Source: CBDCEG01 sp965215775 (GTDB taxonomy: Bacteria; Pseudomonadota; Gammaproteobacteria; Cardiobacteriales; Ostreibacteriaceae). Taken from it: DNA of 64,000 nt. The stretch is from the NCBI GenBank assembly GCA_965215775.1, contig CBDCEG010000029.1, forward strand, positions 17,948 through 81,947. The letters are read 5' to 3'. The notes under the pieces are model-generated. The model was not told where the DNA came from, searched no databases, and saw nothing but the letters and a program-made list of their open reading frames with translations. Position numbers and translations under genes: made by a program. Numbering within the stretch: position 1 is the stretch's first letter; every line of letters begins with the position of its first letter. Positions 1-7,547 of this stretch are shown one piece after another.

Positions 1-240
1 ATTTCCACTAGTTGCTTCAATTATATGTCCATCTTCTTTTAACTTACCACTTTCATAACCTTCTTTTATAATATTCAAAGCCATACGATCTTTAATGCTT
101 CCAGATAAATTATCAAATTCGCATTTTGCATAAACTCTTCTTTTTATATTATTTATACTAAAATCAATAGCTAACATTTTAGTGTTACCAATTTTAGTTT
201 CTATTTCCTTTAGTTTTTCTGTTATTTTAGTATTTTGCAT
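1..240 (-). CDS. PLP-dependent cysteine synthase family protein, partial
   Basis: This is the N-terminal 80 residues of a fold-type II PLP enzyme; the rest lies beyond the left edge of the window. Visible are the segment GSIKDRMA at residues 47-54, with Lys50 as the expected Schiff-base lysine, and the substrate-loop motif EATSGN at residues 75-80. Both are typical of the cysteine synthase/cystathionine beta-synthase group. I infer synthesis of cysteine or a related beta-replacement reaction, but the part that discriminates substrate is missing. The start is the ATG at 238-240; no clear Shine-Dalgarno sequence precedes it. It lies 36 bases downstream of the serine hydrolase gene on the same strand. 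Confidence 0.75.
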   Translation of the reverse strand, partial: MQNTKITEKLKEIETKIGNTKMLAIDFSINNIKRRVYAKCEFDNLSGSIKDRMALNIIKEGYESGKLKEDGHIIEATSGN

Positions 241-276
241 ATTAATTATTTATTTTATTTGTTTTTTTTGTGGTTA

Positions 277-1140
277 TTAGCTCATTCCTAACTGAAGGTA
301 TCTTTTTTGCATATAGTTATAAACTATTTGTGAAACACCACGCATAGTTTCACTTCGCTTAGTTATCCATGTGGCATAATTTTTTGCACCATATCGTCGC
401 TCAATTATTCCAATAAATGTATAAGCAAGGTTATCTTTTTTTGATAATTCAACTATCCCCATATCACCGCAAAGCCTTCCTGTTGAGCCAGTTTTGTCAT
501 AAATATTTATATAGCTTGGGAGAGTTGTTTTTGTACGAATTCTATCAATATTTTTTATAGACATAATTCGTTTAATTTCAGTTGAACCAATAAAAAGATT
601 ATTCCAAATACCATACAAATACCTACTGTAATCATGAGCAGATGCTTTATTTCTATAGGTTCGTCCACCTTGAGGGATATATTCAACAATTTTTAAAGCC
701 TGAAATTTCCCCTTGGTTGAAAGTTGACAAAGTCTTTTCACATTTGCAGGTCCACCGCATTTTTTTATCATTGTGTTAGTTGCCATATTTGAGCTTCTAA
801 CCAACATATTTTCCATTAGCAATCTCACAGAAGCATTATATGGATATCTATTTGGATTAACTTTGTGGCGATACAAATAAGCTAGGGCAACAAATACTTT
901 AATCATACTTGCTGATTGTAATTGAGCATTTTCATTAATTGCAACTATTTTTTTACCAGTTTTAAAATCATAAACAGACCAAGCAGTCCTTTCTATTCGT
1001 GAAATTCTTCCTAAAACTCTTTGCCTGCCGATATATTTATTAATTTCAAGCTGTAAGTTAGTTGTTCCTACTGAAAGTGATGGAAAACAAATTCCAGCAG
1101 AACCACCAGCTATTAATTTTAGAAAATCTCTTTTATTCAT
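277..1140 (-). CDS. Exported serine hydrolase of the class A beta-lactamase/penicillin-binding fold
   Basis: A 287-residue protein with the three serine beta-lactamase-fold motifs: SxxK at Ser78-Met-Ile-Lys81, SxN at Ser116-Ser-Asn118 and KTG at Lys216-Thr-Gly218. The N-terminus (MNKRDFLKLIAGG) resembles a Tat signal with Lys-Arg in place of Arg-Arg, so export to the periplasm is likely but the route is unclear. I see no obvious class A omega-loop Glu (ExxLN); the corresponding stretch reads SAHDYSRYL. A peptidase or amidase acting on peptidoglycan, or a divergent beta-lactamase, are both possible. Only 15 bases separate it from upstream upp, suggesting co-transcription. Confidence 0.75.
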   Translation of the reverse strand: MNKRDFLKLIAGGSAGICFPSLSVGTTNLQLEINKYIGRQRVLGRISRIERTAWSVYDFKTGKKIVAINENAQLQSASMIKVFVALAYLYRHKVNPNRYPYNASVRLLMENMLVRSSNMATNTMIKKCGGPANVKRLCQLSTKGKFQALKIVEYIPQGGRTYRNKASAHDYSRYLYGIWNNLFIGSTEIKRIMSIKNIDRIRTKTTLPSYINIYDKTGSTGRLCGDMGIVELSKKDNLAYTFIGIIERRYGAKNYATWITKRSETMRGVSQIVYNYMQKRYLQLGMS

Positions 1141-1155
1141 TTATGTAAGTCTTTG

Positions 1156-1776
1156 TTAAACCGTATGAAAAGCTCTATCTCCAGCATCACCAAGACCAGG
1201 GACAATATAACTATTTTCATCTAATTTGCTATCAACTTGTGCAATTATAATATCAACATCTGGGTGTTCTTTATTAACAATATCAACACCATACTGTGAT
1301 CCTAAAATATTTAAGCTAATTATTTTTTTAGGTTTATGTTCTTTAATTAAGCTAATTGCGTCAACAAGTGATCCGCCTGTTGCAAGCATTGGGTCTAATA
1401 AAACAACAGTTTTTCCCTCAAGGTTAGGAACATTTTCATAGAAAATATGTGATTTTGCAGTTTCCTCATCTCTTTTCATCGCTAAAAATCCACTTCTAAC
1501 ATTAGGTAAAATTCTTAAAACTCCTGTTAGCATAGGTTCGCCAGCTCTTAAAATAGGTATGAAAACTAAATTTTGCTCATCAATAACATCAACTTGTAAA
1601 TCTCCTTGCCAGGTTCCTACTGTTTTATCAATAGTTTCTGACTTTGAAAAAGCTTGAGTTACTAAAGCACGAGCAAGTTCTTCAATTGTTGTTCTAAAAC
1701 TAAATGAATCTGTTTTTATATCTCGCAATCTATTAACTAAATGTTTTACAACTATATTTTTACTTTCTTCTATCAT
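1156..1776 (-). CDS. upp: Uracil phosphoribosyltransferase
   Basis: Upp makes UMP from uracil and PRPP in pyrimidine salvage in the cytosol. The 206-residue length is normal for the family. Motifs seen are ILRAGEPM at residues 75-82, the PRPP-binding loop DPMLATGGS at 128-136, and the C-terminal GDAGDRAFHT (196-205) that contacts uracil. A GGAG sequence lies six bases before the ATG. It is upstream of the serine hydrolase and downstream of the MscS-type gene on the same strand. Nothing unusual. Confidence 0.95.
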   Translation of the reverse strand: MIEESKNIVVKHLVNRLRDIKTDSFSFRTTIEELARALVTQAFSKSETIDKTVGTWQGDLQVDVIDEQNLVFIPILRAGEPMLTGVLRILPNVRSGFLAMKRDEETAKSHIFYENVPNLEGKTVVLLDPMLATGGSLVDAISLIKEHKPKKIISLNILGSQYGVDIVNKEHPDVDIIIAQVDSKLDENSYIVPGLGDAGDRAFHTV

Positions 1777-1849
1777 TTTAAACTCCGTGGTTGGTTATTA
1801 TTTAATTTACACTTTTTCAACTTTAATTTTTTCTTCAAATAACTTTATA

Positions 1850-2851
1850 TTATAATTTATCTAAAATTTTCTCAGCCTCTTCTGCTTGCTTACTTAAATT
1901 TTCTTTCATTTTTTGTAATGAAATAACTTTATTTTCATCATTTTTCTCTGCCTTTTCTTGCTTTATTAATTCCTCAATCTTTAAAATTTCTTGCTCTATT
2001 GTATTTACTTTTTCAGCAGTATCAGCTTTATCAAAGACCTTTGTTGTTTGAGTTTTTGAGTTATCTTGCTGTTGATAAGACTTTGATTTAGATAAAAATA
2101 AATCTGTATTTTTATACTGCCTCATATTTATAAATTCAGGTGAAACAATTTCAATATTTGCAGTGTGCAATGAATCTATAACTTGTTTACGCAAGTTTGA
2201 ACGAACACCAAGTAATTTTTTGCCATCTTCTAAAAACCCAGCAACACGATAACTAATTGAGTAATCTCCCAAATCTGTTATTTGAACAAATGGATCAATT
2301 AAATTTATTTTTTTTGCTGCAAGTTTTAGAACTTTTTCAACTTTGTGGTGTGAAACATCGTAGCCAAGCGAAAGCGTAGCATCAACTAAAACTTCCTTAT
2401 TTGGAATGACGGTTACTGGGTGAGTTACCAAAAATATATTTGGTAGTGTTGTTAAGTTACTGTTTCTTGTTTGAATTTCAGTGTGCAATAATCCAGTCTC
2501 TGAAATTCTACCAAAATGATTATCAACTTGGATAAAATCACCAGGTTTGAAATTTTTAATTCTTCTTAACATAGCTCCAGCCATAGCGTTAGAAACAAAA
2601 GTGGTTGAAGACATTGCAACAATTGCTGAAATTAATAAGCCAAATAAACTAAGGAAACTATTTTTAGAGGAAGCATTAATAGGCAAAATAGTAAAAATTA
2701 TTACAAAACCAAAAAATAAAATACTAAAATACATATAAATCTTAGTATTTCTTTTTAATTTTCTCTTATGAGTGATTTGATAAGCAACAAATAAAACGCC
2801 TACCAAAACAAAAAAAGAAACTAAAATATAACTTATTCCATCTAAATTCAT
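1850..2851 (-). CDS. MscS-family small-conductance mechanosensitive channel
   Basis: A 333-residue inner-membrane protein with hydrophobic segments at about residues 5-25, 38-57 and 65-95. The last runs into the MscS pore and beta-domain region (NFKPGDFIQVDNHFGRI, about residues 100-116), where the sequence is most like the family. MscS channels open under membrane tension to release solutes in hypo-osmotic shock. The C-terminal 60 residues are Lys/Glu-rich and predicted coiled coil, an addition to the basic MscS architecture. It sits between dut and upp on the same strand, 21 bases after dut. Subfamily not assigned. Confidence 0.8.
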   Translation of the reverse strand: MNLDGISYILVSFFVLVGVLFVAYQITHKRKLKRNTKIYMYFSILFFGFVIIFTILPINASSKNSFLSLFGLLISAIVAMSSTTFVSNAMAGAMLRRIKNFKPGDFIQVDNHFGRISETGLLHTEIQTRNSNLTTLPNIFLVTHPVTVIPNKEVLVDATLSLGYDVSHHKVEKVLKLAAKKINLIDPFVQITDLGDYSISYRVAGFLEDGKKLLGVRSNLRKQVIDSLHTANIEIVSPEFINMRQYKNTDLFLSKSKSYQQQDNSKTQTTKVFDKADTAEKVNTIEQEILKIEELIKQEKAEKNDENKVISLQKMKENLSKQAEEAEKILDKL

Positions 2852-2872
2852 ATAAATACTATCCCTATTATT

Positions 2873-3328
2873 TTATTTTTTACCAGTTGAACCAAATCCG
2901 CCTTCACCACGCTCACTTTTATCAAAGTTTTCAACAATGTTGAACTCAACTTGAGCAACTGGAATAACGACTAATTGAGCAATTCTATCACCAATTTCAA
3001 TCTTAAACTCAGTATCACCACGGTTCCAACAAGATACAAAAAGTTGCCCTTGGTAATCTGAGTCTATCAAACCTACTAAATTTCCTAAAACAATTCCATG
3101 CTTATGCCCTAAGCCAGAGCGTGGAAGAATAACAGCTGCATAATTATTATTTTCAATGTGGATCGCCATACCTGTCGGTATCAAAGTGGTTTGACCAGGT
3201 TTTATAGTTATTTCTTCATCTAGCATAGCTAATAAATCAATTCCCGCAGAACCTTTGGTTGCATAACTAGGAATAGGGTATTCTTTGCCAATTCTATTGT
3301 CTAATATTTGTAAGTCTATTTTTTTCAT
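2873..3328 (-). CDS. dut: dUTP diphosphatase (dUTPase)
   Basis: Dut hydrolyses dUTP to dUMP and pyrophosphate, keeping uracil out of DNA and supplying dUMP for dTMP synthesis. All five trimeric dUTPase motifs are visible: AGIDLLA (28-34), PRSGLG (69-74), GLIDSDYQG (86-94) with the catalytic Asp, RIAQLV (115-120) and RGEGGFGSTG (140-149). The 151-residue length is normal. An AAGGAA lies about eight bases before the ATG. A terminator-like hairpin upstream (3433-3457) separates it from secG. Confidence 0.96.
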   Translation of the reverse strand: MKKIDLQILDNRIGKEYPIPSYATKGSAGIDLLAMLDEEITIKPGQTTLIPTGMAIHIENNNYAAVILPRSGLGHKHGIVLGNLVGLIDSDYQGQLFVSCWNRGDTEFKIEIGDRIAQLVVIPVAQVEFNIVENFDKSERGEGGFGSTGKK

Positions 3329-3432
3329 TTATATATTCCTTTAATTTTTATTTTAATATTTACTTTAATGCTTTCTAAAAGTTAGTGCTAAAAAACTTAA
3401 AGTAATTAACTAAATTTGTTTAAGTTTATTAC

Positions 3433-3457
3433 AATAAAAAACCCCACTAAGTGAGGC
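3433..3457 (-). terminator. Rho-independent terminator downstream of secG
   Basis: On the minus strand GCCTCAC and GTGGGGT form a seven-pair stem (with G-T wobbles) around a three-base loop, followed at once by a T-run. It lies about 45 bases beyond the secG stop and should end the glmM-tpiA-secG transcript. In many relatives a tRNA-Leu gene follows secG; none is present here. Confidence 0.75.
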
Positions 3458-3500
3458 TTCTTATCGTTTATTTCAAAATAAAACAAATAATGTTAACATC

Positions 3501-3938
3501 TTATTTAGATGGTTTATCTTTATCTGTAGTTTGTGTATTTGTGCTTTCATTAACTACAGGAGGAGTTGTTGTTTCAGCTGTTACTTCTGCCTTAGCTGGA
3601 GTAGTAACAACTTTTGCTGTTGGTTTAACAACCTTTTTTTCAGGGGCTTTTTTTGCTTCAGTTTTTGTTGTTGTACCTGAGATAGCTAGCGTTGATTCTG
3701 CACCAGCGTTAGACACTTTTACTAAAGCTAAAATAGCAACAATAAATAATGTGATAAAAACAGCAGTAATTTTAAAGAAAAAAGAAGTAGCTCCTTTTGC
3801 CCCAAAAACTGAAGCCGAAGCTCCTCCGCCACCGCCAAAAGCACCCATACCACCTTCTTTTGGTTGCTGAATTAAAATAATTGCAACTGCTGCAACTCCT
3901 AATAATATAACTAATAATCTAAGTAAATTTGTTTCCAT
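3501..3938 (-). CDS. secG: Preprotein translocase subunit SecG, extended C-terminus
   Basis: SecG is a small inner-membrane partner of SecYE that aids protein export. The protein shows the expected two membrane segments (about residues 5-22 and 52-72) joined by a glycine-rich loop beginning GGMGAFGGGGG. At 145 residues it is longer than the usual 75-110. The extra part is a low-complexity Thr/Lys/Val/Pro-rich tail after about residue 80. It follows tpiA by 29 bases. The same locus read on the other strand gives a proline-rich open frame, which I treat as a shadow of the glycine codons. Confidence 0.88.
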   Translation of the reverse strand: METNLLRLLVILLGVAAVAIILIQQPKEGGMGAFGGGGGASASVFGAKGATSFFFKITAVFITLFIVAILALVKVSNAGAESTLAISGTTTKTEAKKAPEKKVVKPTAKVVTTPAKAEVTAETTTPPVVNESTNTQTTDKDKPSK

Positions 3939-3967
3939 TCTAAGTAATTTTTTATGTTTTATAATAA

Positions 3968-4705
3968 TTAATATGCTTTTATAACTTGCTCAAATGAGTC
4001 TATAGTTAATGAAGCTCCGCCAACTAATCCGCCGTCAACATTTTCACAGCTAAATATATCTTGAGCATTTTTTGCATTAACGCTTCCGCCGTATAAAATC
4101 CTAACTGAATTTGCAATTGTATCACTTCTTTTAGCTAACATACTACGAATTTTTTGATGAATTTCTTCAATATCATCAATACTTGGTGTTCTTCCTGTTC
4201 CAATCGCCCAAACTGGCTCATATGCAATTACAATTTCTTGCAAATCTGCTTCACTTATATTTTCAATGACTAATTCAAGTTGTGAACTTAAAACTTCTTG
4301 AGTTTTTCCATCTTGATTTTCTTGATCAGTTTCACCGATGCAAAGAATTGGAATGATTTTATTGTCTATTGCTTTTTTTACTTTAGCAAAAATTTCTTTG
4401 TTGGTTTCGCCAAATATAGCTCTTCTTTCAGAGTGTCCTAAAATAACATATTTACAATCTAGTTCTTTTACCATTGGCATTGAAATTTCACCAGTAAAAG
4501 CACCATTATCATTTTGCGAAGCTGTTTGAGGAGCAACATCAAAATTTTGTTTGTTTTTTGATGCTTGTGCTAAAAAAATACTAGGTGGAGAAAAGACCAC
4601 ATCTACTTCAGATGCAATATTATTTAATCCTTTACAAAATTCAAGAACTTCACTTTGAGTTCCATTCATTTTCCAGTTTGCCGCTACAAATCCTTTTCTT
4701 TTCAT
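3968..4705 (-). CDS. tpiA: Triosephosphate isomerase
   Basis: TpiA interconverts dihydroxyacetone phosphate and glyceraldehyde 3-phosphate. Catalytic residues are visible: Asn10 and Lys12 in NWKMNG, His91 in LGHSERR and Glu163 in AYEPVWAIGTG. The phosphate-gripping loop and the C-terminal GGSVN and GGLVGGASL segments are also present. The 245-residue length is usual. The start overlaps the glmM stop by four bases (ATGA), so the two are translationally coupled, and secG follows. Confidence 0.97.
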   Translation of the reverse strand: MKRKGFVAANWKMNGTQSEVLEFCKGLNNIASEVDVVFSPPSIFLAQASKNKQNFDVAPQTASQNDNGAFTGEISMPMVKELDCKYVILGHSERRAIFGETNKEIFAKVKKAIDNKIIPILCIGETDQENQDGKTQEVLSSQLELVIENISEADLQEIVIAYEPVWAIGTGRTPSIDDIEEIHQKIRSMLAKRSDTIANSVRILYGGSVNAKNAQDIFSCENVDGGLVGGASLTIDSFEQVIKAY

Positions 4706-6054
4706 TTGTCTAATCCTCTTATTTGAGTTGTGAATTTACTAATATACTTATCAACATTAGAACTATCTTTGGCTTCCACCATAACTCTAACCATTTCTTC
4801 TGTGCCAGAAGCTCTGATAAGCACTCTACCTTCTCCTTTTAAATCTTTATTTGCTTTATCTACATTTTCTAGTAGCTCTGAATTAGTCATAATATACCTT
4901 TTATCAGTAACTTCAATATTTTCTAATTTTAGTGGATACAATTTATAATTTGAAAGCATACTACTTAATGATTTGTCTTTGTTATTAATTATAAATTCAA
5001 GAACTTGCAATGCAGCAACAATTCCATCGCCAGTGGTTGATTTATTTAAGCAAATTATATGCCCAGAAGACTCACCACCTAAAAACCAATTTTTTTCTTG
5101 AAGTTTTTGCATAACATATCTATCACCAACATCAGCTCTTTCAAAATCAACGCCTAGATTTCTTATAGCCGCCTCAGTTCCCATATTGGTCATTAAAGTT
5201 CCAACAACACCCTCTGGTTTTTTGTTTTTTTGAATTCTTGATAAAGTTATCAAATATATTAGTGCATCTCCATCAATCTCTTGCCCTTTTTCAGTAACAA
5301 AACTTACACGATCGCCATCTCCATCAAAAGCAATTCCTAAATCCGCTTTTTGCTTAACAACTTCTGATTTTAAGTGTTCTAAATGGGTTGAGCCGCAATT
5401 TTTATTTATGTTAAAACCATCTGGCTCATTATTAATTGTAGTAACTTTTGCACCAAGCTCTTTAAAAACACTGGGTCCAACTTGGTAGTTAGCACCATTT
5501 GCGCAGTCCAAAACTATATGAACTCCATTTAATTCCAACTGCATTGGAATAGTTGATTTACAATGCTCTATATATCTTCCTCTGGCATCAGTAACTCTTG
5601 TTGCTTTGCCAATTTCTTCTGGTGAAACTAATCCCATTGACTCATCTAAATATTTTTCTATTTTATTCTCTAAATCATCATCTAGTTTACGCCCACGACT
5701 TGAGAAAAATTTGATTCCATTGTCATAATAAGGATTGTGCGAAGCACTAACAACAACGCCAGCACAAGCATGGAAAGTTCTAGTTAAATAAGCAATTGCA
5801 GGCGTTGGCATAGGTCCTAATAATGCAACATCAACACCAGCGGCAGCAAATCCAGATTCTAAAGCAGACTCTAATAAATAACCAGAAACCCTTGTATCTT
5901 TACCAATTAAAACTTTTGGTCTTTTTCTTTTTGACCAAGTCTCTCTAAATGCTCTACCAGCTGCATAACCAAGTTTAAGTGCGAATTCTGGAGTAATTGT
6001 TGAAGTTCCAACTTTGCCTCTAATTCCATCGGTGCCAAAGTATTTTTTTGTCAT
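4702..6054 (-). CDS. glmM: Phosphoglucosamine mutase
   Basis: GlmM converts glucosamine-6-phosphate to glucosamine-1-phosphate on the way to UDP-GlcNAc for peptidoglycan and LPS. The 450-residue protein has the alpha-D-phosphohexomutase layout: the phosphoserine loop SASHNP with Ser105, the metal loop DGDGDR (Asp244-Arg249), the sugar-binding GGESSGH, and the C-terminal phosphate-binding RASGTEEMVRV. An AGAGG lies six bases before the ATG. It begins the glmM-tpiA-secG operon. Confidence 0.97.
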   Translation of the reverse strand: MTKKYFGTDGIRGKVGTSTITPEFALKLGYAAGRAFRETWSKRKRPKVLIGKDTRVSGYLLESALESGFAAAGVDVALLGPMPTPAIAYLTRTFHACAGVVVSASHNPYYDNGIKFFSSRGRKLDDDLENKIEKYLDESMGLVSPEEIGKATRVTDARGRYIEHCKSTIPMQLELNGVHIVLDCANGANYQVGPSVFKELGAKVTTINNEPDGFNINKNCGSTHLEHLKSEVVKQKADLGIAFDGDGDRVSFVTEKGQEIDGDALIYLITLSRIQKNKKPEGVVGTLMTNMGTEAAIRNLGVDFERADVGDRYVMQKLQEKNWFLGGESSGHIICLNKSTTGDGIVAALQVLEFIINNKDKSLSSMLSNYKLYPLKLENIEVTDKRYIMTNSELLENVDKANKDLKGEGRVLIRASGTEEMVRVMVEAKDSSNVDKYISKFTTQIRGLDK

Positions 6055-6096
6055 GAAAAACCTCTTGTTATTTTTAGTTAATATTACTTTTTAAAC

Positions 6097-7488
6097 TTAA
6101 TCTTGTAAGTTTTGCAAAGAGTTGTCTTGTTTGTTGCCTAATATATATAAATAAGTGAAACCAATAATAAATGCTAATAATGAAGCGAATAAAATAGCAG
6201 TTTTTGCATAAACCAAATTGGCTTCGCTTCCTCTAAAAGCAAGCTCACTTACAAAAATTGACATAGTAAATCCAATTCCAGCTAATATTCCAGCTCCTAA
6301 AATTTGTTGCATACTAACTCCTTGTGGAAGCGAGCAAAGTTTAAATTTAATAGCTAAAAAGCAACTAATAAATATCCCCAAAGGCTTACCAATAACTAAA
6401 CCTAGAATAACACCCAAAACTGTATTATCGGTAAGAGTATCCCCTAAGCTACCTAAATCTATTGGTATTCCAGCATTTGCAAGTGCAAAAATTGGGATTA
6501 TCAAAAAATTAACAGGTAAGTGTTGTGCATGCTCTAAATTTTGTAGTGGTGTTTGGGCGCGGTTAATTCCCGTTTCTAATGTTTGTAAAACACTATTTAA
6601 TTCAGTAGCTTTTAAAATGTTACTTTCTTTTTCTCTAAAAAAATCAAATTTATCAATTAGTTTTCTAGCTCCTTTTACAAATTCTTTTGGGTTGTATTTT
6701 GATCTGGCGGGAATTGTCATTGCAGTTAGAATTCCAGCAACTGTGGCATGAATTCCAGATTTGTATATAACAAGCCATAAAATAATACCTAAAATAGCAT
6801 AAGGTATTGTTGACCTAACGCCAACTAAATTCATTAGAAGTAAGCCTGCAAATATTACGAAAGCAAGCATTAACATTTGAATATCAATATTAGTTGTGTA
6901 AAAAACTGCAATAACCAAAACAGCTCCCAAATCATCTACAATCGCAAGTGCGATAAGAAAAGTCATCAAAGATTTAGGTATTCGTTTACCAAGTATAACT
7001 AAAGCAGTTACCGCAAAAGCAATATCAGTTGCCATTGGAATTCCCCAACCAGCTTCAGACGCACCATTTGCATTAAATGCGTGATAAATTAACGCAGGGA
7101 TAACCATGCCGCCAACAGCCGCACAGATAGGAAGCAAAGCTTGGCGTAAAACTGATAGTTCACCGACTAAAACTTCTCGTTTTATTTCTAAACCAACTAA
7201 AAAGAAAAATAAAGTCATAAGCCCATCATTTATAAAGTGATGGATACTCATTTCTAATTTAAAACCAGATATGCTTAAACTAACTTTGCCAGATAAAAAA
7301 TGATGGTAAGCATCGTAAAAGCTAGAGTTTGCAAAAAATAAAGCAATGAAAGTGCAGATAATTAATAAAACACCACTATTAACTTCGCCTTTAATAAACT
7401 CTTCAAATGGAGTCATTAATTTACCAAATCCTTTTTCCCAAGAATTTAAGTTTTCATTTTCTTTTTTTTTAAATTTAAATTTTTTCAT
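6097..7488 (-). CDS. nhaA: Na+/H+ antiporter NhaA
   Basis: NhaA exports Na+ in exchange for two H+ and protects against sodium and alkaline stress. The protein has around 12 hydrophobic segments. It carries the paired aspartates in AIVDDLGAVLVIA that bind the ion, and the conserved MATDIAFAVTAL. At 463 residues it is longer than the roughly 390-residue E. coli protein, with about 30 extra charged N-terminal residues and a longer inter-helix loop (about residues 255-310). No Shine-Dalgarno sequence is seen; a strong hairpin ends nine bases before the start codon. Confidence 0.93.
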   Translation of the reverse strand: MKKFKFKKKENENLNSWEKGFGKLMTPFEEFIKGEVNSGVLLIICTFIALFFANSSFYDAYHHFLSGKVSLSISGFKLEMSIHHFINDGLMTLFFFLVGLEIKREVLVGELSVLRQALLPICAAVGGMVIPALIYHAFNANGASEAGWGIPMATDIAFAVTALVILGKRIPKSLMTFLIALAIVDDLGAVLVIAVFYTTNIDIQMLMLAFVIFAGLLLMNLVGVRSTIPYAILGIILWLVIYKSGIHATVAGILTAMTIPARSKYNPKEFVKGARKLIDKFDFFREKESNILKATELNSVLQTLETGINRAQTPLQNLEHAQHLPVNFLIIPIFALANAGIPIDLGSLGDTLTDNTVLGVILGLVIGKPLGIFISCFLAIKFKLCSLPQGVSMQQILGAGILAGIGFTMSIFVSELAFRGSEANLVYAKTAILFASLLAFIIGFTYLYILGNKQDNSLQNLQD

Positions 7489-7496
7489 AACTGTAT

Positions 7497-7537
7497 AAAA
7501 AAATGATAGTTTTAAATATTTAAAGTATCATTTTTTT
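7497..7537 (-). terminator. A/T-flanked perfect hairpin between the FimX-like gene and nhaA
   Basis: AAAAAAATGATA (7497-7508) pairs perfectly with TATCATTTTTTT (7526-7537), and the loop holds a further palindrome, TTTAAATATTTAAA. With A- and T-runs on both sides it could terminate in either direction. On the minus strand it follows the FimX-like stop by about 10 bases and ends only 9 bases before the nhaA ATG. That placement also allows a role in nhaA leader control. Confidence 0.6.
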
Positions 7538-7547
7538 AAATTAGTTC

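Noticed and set aside
3329..3500. A tRNA-Leu gene after secG, as in many gammaproteobacteria
   Set aside because: The gap contains a terminator and AT-rich sequence but no cloverleaf or T-loop motif.
3451..3870. 139-codon plus-strand frame with a proline-rich end opposite secG
   Set aside because: The prolines are the antisense of the SecG glycine loop codons, and SecG is clearly the real gene.
6218..6751. 177-codon plus-strand frame opposite nhaA
   Set aside because: Antisense to conserved NhaA; no start signal or recognisable domain.
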